Below are positions 53,505 through 61,776 of a stretch of DNA of 64,000 nt, piece by piece; the first letter of the stretch is position 1, and every line of letters begins with the position of its first letter. The stretch covers positions 1-64,000 of the forward strand of contig CAAFUF010000038.1 in assembly GCA_900766135.1 (NCBI GenBank). The letters are read 5' to 3'. The notes below the pieces were generated by a model. It saw only the letters and a program-made list of their open reading frames with translations. It was not told where the DNA came from and did not search any database. This DNA comes from Paenibacillaceae bacterium. Its GTDB lineage: Bacteria > Bacillota > Bacilli > Paenibacillales > Paenibacillaceae. The translations under genes and the position numbers were made by a program.

Positions 53505-54488
53505 TTACTCAACCACGCTAACCAGCACCGCATCAGCCACTTGCCGATCATCGCGGGACAACCAGACTTTCACCGGGGGGGCCATTTCCCTCCTTTCCAA
53601 CAAGGCGACGACCTCGGAGCTGGTTGCCTCTTGATAGTTGCTGATCACGGTATGTTTATGGGAACGGATATGGGTGATGAAGAATTTCGTTGCGTCCGTG
53701 ATCGGGATCCGGACCTCCTTCCCCTCCGCTTCTGTCGGCTCCGACGTTTGTCTATGCATCGGATTCACATGCACCGTCAATTCTTGCGTCCCCACGGCGG
53801 TCAAATTCCCAAACAGATCGGCCCGGACTTCGTCCCATCCCGCCATCACCTCTTTGTTCTCGTCGACAAATCCAACCCTTGCCTTGGAGAAAGGCAAAAG
53901 GCTGTCATAGCCCAGCATCTTGGCGGAAGCGCCCCCGGCCAGGCCAACCAGCAAGAAGAGGACGATCAAAACCGTCAGGAGGCGATTGGTAGAGGACGTT
54001 TTTTTTCGAAACCAACGATAGATCCCGATCCCGATAACCCCGCCCAAGGTATTTAAAAGAATATCATCGATATCGCTGCTGCCCAAGGCCAGGACATATT
54101 GAATGATTTCAAGCAGAAGCGAAGCGATCAGCAGCCAAAGCGATTGCATGCGAACAGACCTTCCGTTCCCGATCTGGGCCGCCAAGACCCCCAAGGGCAC
54201 AAAAATCGCGATGTTCCCTCCTATATTGATGAATGCCCTTCCCATCCCAATGTCCTGGCTCGTAAAAAACTCCGCGATCGTATAGAAAGGAATCCAATTG
54301 ATGCTTCTTATCGACCGAACTCCGGCATGGTAGAAGATCGCCGAAAATGGAACCGTCTTAAACAAAATCACCTGAAGCGTAAATACTCCATATGCGAAAA
54401 ATAGCAAATAAAAAAGAGTCAGCAGCCAGCGGCTGGCCCTGGCTTGGCTGGAATTGAAGCTCCTTCTCCGATCGAATGGGGAATCCAT
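53505..54488 (-). CDS. VanZ-like membrane protein
   Basis: The protein has about 327 residues with a VanZ-like domain (about residues 20-165): several membrane helices with NWIPFYTIAEFF, NIGGNIAIFVPLGVL and SSDIDDILLNTLGGVIG. A further helix and a soluble C-terminal domain of about 120 residues follow. VanZ relatives lower teicoplanin susceptibility, but most chromosomal copies have no known role. I chose the ATG at 54488 after AAAGGTG. The extra C-terminal domain is longer than in minimal VanZ proteins. Confidence 0.85.
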   Translation of the reverse strand: MDSPFDRRRSFNSSQARASRWLLTLFYLLFFAYGVFTLQVILFKTVPFSAIFYHAGVRSIRSINWIPFYTIAEFFTSQDIGMGRAFINIGGNIAIFVPLGVLAAQIGNGRSVRMQSLWLLIASLLLEIIQYVLALGSSDIDDILLNTLGGVIGIGIYRWFRKKTSSTNRLLTVLIVLFLLVGLAGGASAKMLGYDSLLPFSKARVGFVDENKEVMAGWDEVRADLFGNLTAVGTQELTVHVNPMHRQTSEPTEAEGKEVRIPITDATKFFITHIRSHKHTVISNYQEATSSEVVALLERREMAPPVKVWLSRDDRQVADAVLVSVVE

Positions 54489-54614
54489 ACGGTGCACACC
54501 TTTCTTGGTTTTCCTGTATTGGGTCACCTCGCCTCTCACAAGGAGGTTCCGCTATATCGAATTACGTTTGGAAGGATCCATTAGTTAGCGTCTCTAAGGC
54601 TTCTTAGGCAAAAG

Positions 54615-54647
54615 AAAACAGCCGCCGGCACTTCAAGCCGGCAGCTG
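54615..54647 (-). terminator. Terminator of the SRPBCC gene
   Basis: CAGCCGCCGGC (54619-54629) pairs with GCCGGCAGCTG (54637-54647) apart from one mismatch, and TTTTCTTTT follows on the minus strand. Confidence 0.8.
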
Positions 54648-54661
54648 CTCTTGCTTCTTGC

Positions 54662-55177
54662 TTATTTCAATTCGTTCAAGCGCTCTTCGAGGCGATCCCA
54701 CGTTTCCGTAATGCCTTGCAGCATGCCCATATCCATAACGGTTTTGAGGGAGTCCGAGGAGACATATTCCCCGCGGCTGACCAGCTTCGTTTTGCCGTCC
54801 ATATCGATGAATTCCATCGTGACCAAGGTTGCCGGCAGTGAATCGTCCACCTTCCCCTCAGCATCCGAGAAGTAATCCGTGTAGACGATATTATCCGGTT
54901 CGTCAATTTCCTTGTACACGGCTTTGCCCCAAGATTCCATTCCGTAAAAATCGCCCTGCTTCTGATCCATGCACTTCATGCAGTAATGCCAAACGCCACC
55001 TGGCCGGAAATCAACGTTGCACACCGTAACCTCCCAGCCTCTTGGGCCCCACCAGCGCTTCAGATGCTCCGCCTCCTTAAACATCGAGAACACCAACTCT
55101 TTCGGCGCGTTAAACACCCGTTCCAGGACTAGTATCGTTTCATTTTCTACACGGTGAACCATCGTTTGATTGGACAT
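54662..55177 (-). CDS. SRPBCC/AHSA1-domain protein
   Basis: The protein has about 171 residues with the START-like fold signature RVFNAPKELVFSMFKEAEHLKRWWGPRGW and a C-terminal helix (TETWDRLEERLNEL). These proteins bind hydrophobic ligands; no enzymatic role is established. I chose the ATG at 55177 after GAGGAGG. It is divergent from the ArsB-like gene, with an inverted repeat between them. Confidence 0.88.
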   Translation of the reverse strand: MSNQTMVHRVENETILVLERVFNAPKELVFSMFKEAEHLKRWWGPRGWEVTVCNVDFRPGGVWHYCMKCMDQKQGDFYGMESWGKAVYKEIDEPDNIVYTDYFSDAEGKVDDSLPATLVTMEFIDMDGKTKLVSRGEYVSSDSLKTVMDMGMLQGITETWDRLEERLNELK

Positions 55178-55241
55178 CGGCAAATCCTCCTCATGGGGAT
55201 TAGAGATTTAGGTTTATATGAGAATAATATACACTATAAGG

Positions 55242-55263
55242 AATATTCCTGTAAAGGAATATT
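55242..55263. promoter_or_regulatory. Inverted repeat in the SRPBCC/arsB divergent region
   Basis: AATATTCC (55242-55249) and GGAATATT (55256-55263) are perfect 8-bp arms separated by 6 bp, about 65 bp before the SRPBCC start. This is the size of an operator for a small dimeric repressor (ArsR type, for example), but no such regulator is encoded next to it. Confidence 0.45.
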
Positions 55264-55364
55264 TAAAGTCTATGTACAAAAAAAGAAAGCGGTGAGACAA
55301 TGATTAACGGCTTGCATACAGAGCTCGGAAAGATAGAGAGCGTTTGGGGGAAGAAGAGAAACCG

Positions 55365-56663
55365 ATGGAATTTGACATCTTGGCGGCATCGCTGATTTTT
55401 GTGATTACTTTAACCTTTGTCATTTGGCAGCCGAAGGGGCTGAATATCGGATGGTCCGCCTGCGGCGGCGCGGTGCTGGCCCTGTTGGCCGGCGTCGTCG
55501 GGTTCGGCGACGTGGGGGAAGTCGTGCAGATCACGTGGAACGCTACCTTAACGTTTATCGCGATCATCATCATTTCGCTGATCTTGGACGAGATCGGCTT
55601 GTTCGAATGGGCAGCGCTGCATATGGCCCGAGCCGCTCAGGGCAGCGGCATCCGCATGTTCGTTTACGTCAGCTTGTTGGGGGCGGTCGTTTCGGCCTTT
55701 TTTGCCAATGATGGGGCGGCCTTAATCCTCACGCCGATCGTGCTCGCGATGGTCCGCCATTTGAATTTTGAGGAGAAAATGATCTTCCCGTTCATCATGG
55801 CGAGCGGGTTTATCGCGGACACCACCTCGTTGCCGCTCGTCGTCAGCAACCTGGTAAACATCGTATCGGCGGATTATTTCGGGATTGGCTTTGCCCAGTA
55901 CGCCGCCCGGATGATCCTTCCGAATCTGTTCTCGCTGGCGGCGACGATTGCCGTGCTGCTGCTTTATTTTCGCAAAAGCATCCCTCGCGCCTATGACCCG
56001 TCCAAGCTCAAAACACCGGCCGAGGCCATCAAGGACCAGCGCCTGTTCCGCCTGTCCTGGGGGGTGATGGGGATCCTGCTGATCGGATACCTGGTGAGCG
56101 AGTTTCTCCATCTGCCGGTGTCCTTGCTTGCCGACGCGGTGGCTCTGGTCTTCTGGGCGATCGCCCGCCGAAGCCAATCGGTCGACACGAAAGCCGTCAT
56201 GAAAGGCGCGCCGTGGAACATCGTCGTCTTCTCGATCGGGATGTACGTCGTCGTATACGGCCTCGGCAATGCCGGGTTGACCGATGTCTTGGCCGACCTC
56301 ATCCAAGCAGCGGCGAACCAGGGCGTATTCGTGTCCACAATGGCCATGGGCTATATCTCGGCGTTCCTGTCGTCGATCATGAACAACCTGCCGGCCGTCA
56401 TGACCGGCGTACTCGGCATCGCCGAAACCGCCACCTCCGGCACGGTCCGCGAATCGCTGATCTACGCCAATGTCATCGGCGCCGACCTCGGCCCGAAGAT
56501 TACGCCGATCGGCTCGCTCGCCACCCTCGTCTGGCTCCACGTCCTCGCCAAGAAGGGCGTCCGAATCTCCTGGGGCACGTATTTCAAGGTGGGCATCGTG
56601 CTCACGATTCCGATTTTGTTCGCAACGTTGTTGGGGTTGTGGGTGGTTTTGAGGGTGTTCTAA
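55365..56663 (+). CDS. arsB: ArsB-like arsenite/anion efflux membrane protein
   Basis: The protein has about 432 residues and some eleven membrane helices. Family stretches include SAFFANDGAALILTPIVLAM, SSIMNNLPAVMTGVLGIAE and NVIGADLGPKITPIGSLATL, which fit the ArsB class of the ion transporter superfamily. It would extrude arsenite or antimonite. No arsR, arsC or arsA is adjacent, so the substrate is less certain. I chose the ATG at 55365, after GGGGGAAGAAGAG. Confidence 0.87.
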   Translation: MEFDILAASLIFVITLTFVIWQPKGLNIGWSACGGAVLALLAGVVGFGDVGEVVQITWNATLTFIAIIIISLILDEIGLFEWAALHMARAAQGSGIRMFVYVSLLGAVVSAFFANDGAALILTPIVLAMVRHLNFEEKMIFPFIMASGFIADTTSLPLVVSNLVNIVSADYFGIGFAQYAARMILPNLFSLAATIAVLLLYFRKSIPRAYDPSKLKTPAEAIKDQRLFRLSWGVMGILLIGYLVSEFLHLPVSLLADAVALVFWAIARRSQSVDTKAVMKGAPWNIVVFSIGMYVVVYGLGNAGLTDVLADLIQAAANQGVFVSTMAMGYISAFLSSIMNNLPAVMTGVLGIAETATSGTVRESLIYANVIGADLGPKITPIGSLATLVWLHVLAKKGVRISWGTYFKVGIVLTIPILFATLLGLWVVLRVF

Positions 56664-56686
56664 GGAGGGGCGAACTCGCCCCTCCT
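56663..56686. terminator. Hairpin between arsB and the convergent lipoprotein gene
   Basis: The 11-bp arms 56663-56673 and 56676-56686 (AGGAGGGGCGA and its complement) pair with a 2-nt gap. There is no strong T run. The arms start at the arsB stop codon and end next to the next gene's stop. Confidence 0.45.
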
Positions 56687-56687
56687 C

Positions 56688-57362
56688 TCATTCCACGAAT
56701 ATGAATTGACTCCCTTGGTACCTCCATTTTGAAAGCTGATGATGGCTTGATTGTAATTCGAATAGATTGGTCTTCGGGTCGTACATCACCACTTGAGCTT
56801 CCAGGAGTTCGTTCAAATCACACGCCATGATCTGCTCGTTATGAAGCTTATAGACTGTTGTTATCGCTGCAGTACCCACGGTGGATACAATCTCTTTAGT
56901 CCCATCCTGATCTACATCCGCTTCGACAGTATGGGCCTCGATGTGTAGGTTCAATGGATACTCGGGGTCAGGTAAAATATAATTCGTAACAGGGCTGTTC
57001 GCACCTATTGCCCCTAAGATTTTTATATAGGTATTGCCCAGTACATCTACTTGTTCAACAGGAAAACGATCCATATCTCCGTACCCGATTTCCCCAATAC
57101 CATATCTCACCGAACCTATTGTAATGGCGGCCTCTAGCCTATTCCCATCTGCGTTTAGTCGATAGATTTCAATTTCCAAGTCACGTATTTTTTTCGTTTC
57201 AATGACTTCTCCCATTTCTGAGGAATCTGCGATTTGGAGTTGTTTCGGCCCATCCATGGGATGATAAATAACCTCAACTGCATCCATGCCTGTGGTGACC
57301 CGTTCACCGGTTGAACCCTGACACCCCGTTAACACATATAGGATCATAAAAACCAAGACCAT
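56688..57362 (-). CDS. Lipoprotein of unknown function
   Basis: The protein of about 224 residues has a short signal and the lipobox LTGC (cysteine about residue 14). The mature part contains an EF-hand-like stretch (VDQDGTKEIV), found in VCBS/FG-GAP-type repeats. The ribosome binding site GGGGAGG lies about 15 nt from the ATG. It is ideally placed (about 8 nt) for an ATT three codons upstream, which would add a positive charge to the signal. The start is therefore uncertain. Confidence 0.7.
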   Translation of the reverse strand: MVLVFMILYVLTGCQGSTGERVTTGMDAVEVIYHPMDGPKQLQIADSSEMGEVIETKKIRDLEIEIYRLNADGNRLEAAITIGSVRYGIGEIGYGDMDRFPVEQVDVLGNTYIKILGAIGANSPVTNYILPDPEYPLNLHIEAHTVEADVDQDGTKEIVSTVGTAAITTVYKLHNEQIMACDLNELLEAQVVMYDPKTNLFELQSSHHQLSKWRYQGSQFIFVE

Positions 57363-57519
57363 TCTTTGAATCTAAAACACCTCCCCATTTCCTTTGATCA
57401 TTGTCTCATTTGGAATGGGAAGGTAGGTAAACAGGAAGTTACAACGACTAGACATTATTTTAACCATTCTAGTGAGTTTGCTCAGCCAACGTTTGCCTAG
57501 GATTTATGTAGTCTCCGCC

Positions 57520-57789
57520 CTATTCCCCTAAAAGCACTTCGATCATCAGCCCCGCACCTAACCTAAACCCCTGCGTAAACGCCGCCGCCATCTCCATCCC
57601 CTGAATTTGCTGCTGAAGGTCGATTAGCGCCTCCAAATCGGCGAACTCCTCGCCGGATAGCTTCTCCCTCCAGCCCATCATGGCTTCAGACAGTTCTCTG
57701 CTGAGTTGGCGGTATTTAGGGTCTTTGGGGACCACCTGCTCCTCGGGGAGAAGGTGGCCGTAGTAGAGGGATTGGAGAACGGATGACAT
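57520..57789 (-). CDS. DUF6809-family protein
   Basis: This 89-residue helical protein has the pattern LYYGHLLPEEQ near the N terminus and FTQGFRLGAGLMIEVL near the C terminus, typical of small Bacillota proteins found in many copies per genome and in prophages. Their function is unknown. AAGGAGG precedes the ATG. It is the last gene before the CRISPR array. Confidence 0.8.
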   Translation of the reverse strand: MSSVLQSLYYGHLLPEEQVVPKDPKYRQLSRELSEAMMGWREKLSGEEFADLEALIDLQQQIQGMEMAAAFTQGFRLGAGLMIEVLLGE

Positions 57790-57930
57790 GGGAAGGCCTC
57801 CTTTTTTTACTAAAAGAATAGCAAAATCAGAGGCAGTATGTGGTACGTATTTGCGTAATCACTTCTTCAATTTTTCGGCAGCCACACCCATTTCAATCTC
57901 ATCGAAGCTTTTTCAATTCCTCCCCTTTAA

Positions 57931-60341
57931 ATCTCCATTAACGCACTCATATGGAGTGCAACTGGCGGCGTCGGCCTTGATTTGCTCCGCCAGATATTCA
58001 TTTCAATTCACGCACTCACATGGAGTGCGACCGTTTGGACGCTTGCAGTGGATCGTCCTTTTACCAGCATTTCAATCCACACACTCACATGGAGTGCGAC
58101 GCCAGCGTTAAACCTTGATCAGCCCGTAGACGAGATATTTCAATCCACGCACTCACATGGAGTGCGACGGTGCAGTTGGTTAAGACAACGGTTAACTTGC
58201 CGAAATTTCAATCCACGCACTCACATGGAGTGCGACGGCAGCAGCTTCAGCATTTTGGATTCCGCAATACTATTTCAATCCACGCACTCACATGGAGTGC
58301 GACCGTCCTGCGAAGGAGGATCCCCACCCTGCAGCAAAGATTTCAATCCACGCACTCACATGGAGTGCGACACTTATAAATGCTTATAAAGAGATGTTAG
58401 AGGAACAAGAATTTCAATCCACGCACTCACATGGGGTGCGACTTGCGTGCTCCCACGTTGGGTTACATCCGACATTGTCATTTCAATCCACGCACTCACA
58501 TGGAGTGCGACTACACTTATGGACCATTTAACAATCCTACGTCATGGGATTTCAATCCACGCACTCACATGGAGTGCGACAATTTGAGCTGATGCGGATC
58601 CGCTGGGGCATCTTATTTCAATCCACGCACTCACATGGAGTGCGACGGCAAACTTCCGTCCAGTATTACTCTCTTCCACTTTATTTCAATCCACGCACTC
58701 ACATGGAGTGCGACGAAAAGATCCGACTCGGATTACCGAATTTTTGATATTTCAATCCACGCACTCACATGGAGTGCGACGCAGGAGGGTCAGGAGTCCG
58801 ATCCACCCACAGACGATTTCAATCCACGCACTCACATGGAGTGCGACAACTGCTTACCGTATATTGCGGTCAGCTGCCGAGATTTCAATCCACGCACTCA
58901 CATGGAGTGCGACCACTAATTTCATACAATCTACCAAGCACATACGTTGATTTCAATCCACGCACTCACATGGAGTGCGACTATCCGCATGTTTCGTATC
59001 ACATTGTTAATTGTCCGCGCGATTTCAATCCACGCACTCACATGGAGTGCGACGCTCGGAGATATGACACTATGAAGCTGTTCAATCCATTTCAATCCAC
59101 GCACTCACATGGAGTGCGACCGATGGGGCTAATGTCGAAGATGTGAAATCGTGTGTTATTTCAATCCACGCACTCACATGGAGTGCGACATATTGTATGT
59201 CAAGCGTTAAACGTAAACAAAGTACTATTTCAATCCACGCACTCACATGGAGTGCGACGGTTAATTTTAAGACATTACCTATCACTTATCCTCCTATTTC
59301 AATCCACGCACTCACATGGAGTGCGACGTTCGTACTCTGATCGATCGTAGCTTATTGTTGGTATTTCAATCCACGCACTCACATGGAGTGCGACGATTTG
59401 ATCGCCTTCGGCCTAGTGCATACTTTTTTCATTTCAATCCACGCACTCACATGGAGTGCGACTATGCATCCTGGTTGACCTCCCCACCTAATAGGGCATT
59501 TCAATCCACGCACTCACATGGAGTGCGACATTATTATAAGGCTCACAATATCAAGAGCTTTCAGGTATTTCAATCCACGCACTCACATGGAGTGCGACAC
59601 GCGACCAATTCGACATGACTAAAAACACCATGCAGATTTCAATCCACGCACTCACATGGAGTGCGACAAAATGATCGCCGCGGTATCCCGCCTGCCATAG
59701 GAGATTTCAATCCACGCACTCACATGGAGTGCGACGGCGTTAATGTCCATAGCTGTTTTTTGAATAGTATTTCAATCCACGCACTCACATGGAGTGCGAC
59801 CCTAAATCAAATGTCTTAACCGTTGTACCTGATGAATTTCAATCCACGCACTCACATGGAGTGCGACTCGCGGCCCATGCGCTGATCATATTCCTGCAAG
59901 TCCTATTTCAATCCACGCACTCACATGGAGTGCGACCGGTTCAGCATCTCTTTATTGGACACCGTCTAAATTTCAATCCACGCACTCACATGGAGTGCGA
60001 CGCCTCGATCGTCATTTTCAGTCCGCCTTTGAAACTATTTCAATCCACGCACTCACATGGAGTGCGACGACAATGACACACTTAACAATCGTAGAGACAA
60101 CCTTAATTTCAATCCACGCACTCACATGGAGTGCGACAAGTGCATGGATGCACCAGAAGGTGCTTATATGTGTATTTCAATCCACGCACTCACATGGAGT
60201 GCGACAAGATAGTTCTGCCGCTCCACGTTCTCCGCGAAGATTTCAATCCACGCACTCACATGGAGTGCGACTCGGCCGCCTGTGCGGTAGGTTGAATATG
60301 TGCTACTATATTTCAATCCACGCACTCACATGGAGTGCGAC
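57931..60341 (-). CRISPR. CRISPR array, type I-C-like repeat, 36 repeats
   Basis: A 32-nt repeat (plus strand begins ATTTCAATCCACGC and ends GGAGTGCGAC) occurs 36 times with 35 spacers of 33-40 nt. The first copy (57931-57962) has six mismatches. Copies at 58000, 58069 and 58411 have one each; the rest are identical. Read on the minus strand, the repeat ends GTGGATTGAAAT, as in type I-C arrays, and an inner stem CGCACTC / GAGTGCG can form. The degenerate left end is the trailer, so transcription should come from the right. No cas gene lies in the window. Open frames across the array are repeat artefacts. Confidence 0.97.
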
Positions 60342-60380
60342 GCGGGCATCCCGGAAGAATAAAAATCGAGAGGAATTTCA
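60342..60380 (-). CRISPR. Truncated leader-side end of the array
   Basis: After the last full repeat come 33 nt, the length of a spacer, and then ATTTCA (60375-60380), the first six bases of the repeat, before the sequence diverges. This suggests a 36th spacer and a 37th repeat cut off by a deletion or insertion, separating the array from its leader. Confidence 0.45.
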
Positions 60381-60404
60381 TGATTTAGATATTCCAATGC
60401 TCAT
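60378..60404 (-). pseudogene. Truncated gene start abutting the CRISPR array
   Basis: GAAGGAGGG precedes an ATG at 60404 that opens only eight codons before TGA at the point where the array sequence begins. The region upstream of it duplicates the upstream region of the 103-residue gene, so this may be the stump of a second copy or paralogue. Confidence 0.35.
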
Positions 60405-60421
60405 AAAATCCCTCCTTCAAT

Positions 60422-60452
60422 CATCACAGTTCGACATTAGGAAGCATTTTCC
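60422..60452. repeat. 31-bp direct repeat, copy 1
   Basis: CATCACAGTTCGACATTAGG and the following 11 bp match 60818-60848 at 27 of 31 positions. The two copies bracket the 103-residue protein gene, and each lies just upstream of a ribosome binding site on the minus strand. Confidence 0.65.
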
Positions 60453-60459
60453 TTTTAAA

Positions 60460-60495
60460 CATATTAATAAGCACCCGAAGGTGCTTATTAATATG
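60460..60495 (-). terminator. Perfect 16-bp hairpin overlapping a stop codon
   Basis: The arms 60460-60475 and 60480-60495 are perfectly complementary around a 4-nt loop that reads TTCG on the minus strand. The TAA of the 103-residue gene (60488-60490) lies inside the stem, and TTTAAAA follows. Confidence 0.7.
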
Positions 60496-60799
60496 TTTCA
60501 TGAAACCGATCAAGTAAGAAACGTTGAACAGCTTCTTTTAAATCTCCACTATGATCAATTGGATTATGTCTTTCATCATACCTTCTTTGATAATCGTAGA
60601 TATCATTGCCTTTCATTACGACTTCTTTGTTATTAATAGTAACTTTCCATTCAAGAGGATGCAGAGATAAAAATTCATAATTCACCATGAGTCCCAATTT
60701 TTTCAATTCGAATAAGCATTCTTTTAATGTCGAACTAACTTCTTCACAATATTTGTCATGCGAAGTCATATTATGAGCAATTTGTTCAGCCCAGTTCAT
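60488..60799 (-). CDS. 103-residue protein of unknown function
   Basis: This acidic, soluble, helical protein begins MNWAEQIAHNMTSHDKYCEE. AAGGAGG precedes the ATG at 60799. I do not recognise the family. It is flanked by a 31-bp direct repeat and followed by a 16-bp hairpin. A 48-residue Cys-rich ORF ends 33 bp upstream in the same direction, so the two probably share a transcript. The AT-rich setting next to the CRISPR array suggests accessory origin. Confidence 0.6.
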   Translation of the reverse strand: MNWAEQIAHNMTSHDKYCEEVSSTLKECLFELKKLGLMVNYEFLSLHPLEWKVTINNKEVVMKGNDIYDYQRRYDERHNPIDHSGDLKEAVQRFLLDRFHETY

Positions 60800-60817
60800 A
60801 GAACCACCTCCTTCTGA

Positions 60818-60848
60818 CATCACAATTCGACATCAGGAAGGATTTCCC
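60818..60848. repeat. 31-bp direct repeat, copy 2
   Basis: This partner of 60422-60452 (27 of 31 identical) overlaps the end of the Cys-rich ORF and the leader of the 103-residue gene. Confidence 0.65.
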
Positions 60849-60979
60849 TGCTTCACACACCACGGTTTGCTACAAAACTGCCTCGTCCCCTCCCAGCGAC
60901 CCCAGATACATCCCTTACACCGCTCAGGCTGTTTAGGTGCATGCCGCAGAAGCACCACCTTACTACGTTTCCCGGCCAT
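60833..60979 (-). CDS. 48-residue Cys-rich phage-like protein
   Basis: A short ORF starts at ATG 60979 after GAGGTGAG with normal spacing. It encodes a basic protein with two cysteine pairs (RCKGCIW and FCSKPWC), a likely zinc-binding knuckle. Tiny proteins of this pattern are common in Bacillales prophage early regions; that link is from memory and not proven. It lies 8 bp from the end of an upstream 24-residue ORF. Confidence 0.5.
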   Translation of the reverse strand: MAGKRSKVVLLRHAPKQPERCKGCIWGRWEGTRQFCSKPWCVKQGNPS

Positions 60980-60987
60980 GTCGCCGC

Positions 60988-61062
60988 TCACCTCGATTCC
61001 TGGGCGGTACAGATCGACCGGCTGTCATCCTGATAAACCATAGAATAATCCTCACAATCCAT
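60988..61062 (-). CDS. 24-residue ORF, possibly phage-like
   Basis: ATG at 61062 follows ACGGAG at short spacing and opens 24 codons ending 8 bp before the Cys-rich gene. It is acidic with two cysteines. It is only suggested to be real by the tight spacing. Confidence 0.3.
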   Translation of the reverse strand: MDCEDYSMVYQDDSRSICTAQESR

Positions 61063-61503
61063 CACGCTCCGTTCGAAATAAAAAAGCCGTTCCGCAAAAG
61101 GAACGACATCGGGTTATATATTCAGTTCATACCTGCAAAGAGATCCGTCAGAGCATTGCGGCCGTACCGGCCGCCGCAAAAACGCTACGCTCTTTGCTTA
61201 AAAGATACGTACTTTGTAACTTAAGAGGAGTAACAAGACCATTTTAACGAGCTGCCGAAAATGAAGTCAATCTATTCGGAGCCTATTAACACTAAAAATC
61301 GCTTATTTTCCTGCCTAATCCTCTTAATTAATTACTTTTTCAATTATTTTTGAGGCCAAGCACATGCATAAAACCCCACAATTTGTCATTGTCAAGTATT
61401 GTAAATGAAATGACCCGGTGGTACCATTTTAAGTGGCTTTACGCTTCCGGCAAGTACGTACTCCATCAATTTTGGGACTATTACTTACTGGAGGATAATT
61501 GAA
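61063..61503. other. Intergenic stretch with one minus-strand hairpin and possible gene remnant
   Basis: CGTTCC (61089-61094) and GGAACG (61101-61106) form a short hairpin, followed on the minus strand by GCTTTTTT, a plausible terminator for a minus-strand transcript. About 20 codons on that strand before it (about 61119-61185) read as a basic, Cys-containing tail and may be a remnant. From 61225 to 61480 the DNA is AT-rich with no supported gene. Confidence 0.35.
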
Positions 61504-61683
61504 ATGAAAAAACTTACTCAATGCGTTAAAACCTATGGAGCTTGGATAGGAGCACTGACAGCAACGATCGGACTGGTAAAAGGGATATTCATCGATATCC
61601 CAATCATCTGGGATGTAGTTCACGGAATGTTTTCTCTTTCCGGAACAACCATCCTGATGCTTCTCTTTGGTTTATTCAACTAA
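61504..61683 (+). CDS. 59-residue hydrophobic peptide, unknown function
   Basis: ATG at 61504 follows GGAGG with 9-nt spacing. The product begins MKKLTQCVKTYGAWIGALTA, with one hydrophobic helix at about 12-32 and another at about 44-58, joined by a short acidic/His segment (IWDVVHGM). It could be a small membrane protein, holin-like peptide or bacteriocin. It has no double-glycine leader and lacks the pattern of TxpA-type toxins. A strong terminator follows at 61777, after a possible second tiny ORF. Confidence 0.55.
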   Translation: MKKLTQCVKTYGAWIGALTATIGLVKGIFIDIPIIWDVVHGMFSLSGTTILMLLFGLFN

Positions 61684-61710
61684 GACATAACAACAACTAA
61701 GTAGGGTTAA

Positions 61711-61776
61711 ATGGGGATGCCTAAAAAGCCCAGCCAAGGGGCTTGGAGTGAGCGTGCCTCCATTGATTCTACATAA
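61711..61776 (+). CDS. Possible 21-residue ORF downstream of the hydrophobic peptide
   Basis: An ATG at 61711 opens 21 codons ending 1 bp before the terminator. The ribosome binding site is weak (TAGGG). The same segment can fold (AAGCCC with GGGCTT, and GGAG with CTCC), so it may be untranslated 3' RNA instead. Confidence 0.2.
   Translation: MGMPKKPSQGAWSERASIDST

Noticed and set aside
57890..57900. ATTTCAATCTC left of the array as another degenerate repeat
   Set aside because: It lies only 41 bp before the first degenerate repeat, too close for a repeat plus spacer, and the match stops after about nine bases.
57982..60636. Open frames across the CRISPR array encoding repeated FQSTHSHGVR, ISIHALTWSAT or FNPRTHMECD peptides
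   Set aside because: They are translations of the 32-nt repeat in three frames. They have no independent starts or ribosome binding sites and are a known annotation artefact.
60937..61224. 95-codon plus-strand frame
   Set aside because: It overlaps the better-supported tiny ORFs on the minus strand and has no start signals.
61429..61623. 64-codon minus-strand frame
   Set aside because: It is antisense to the 59-residue peptide gene and lacks a ribosome binding site, whereas the plus-strand frame has a strong one.
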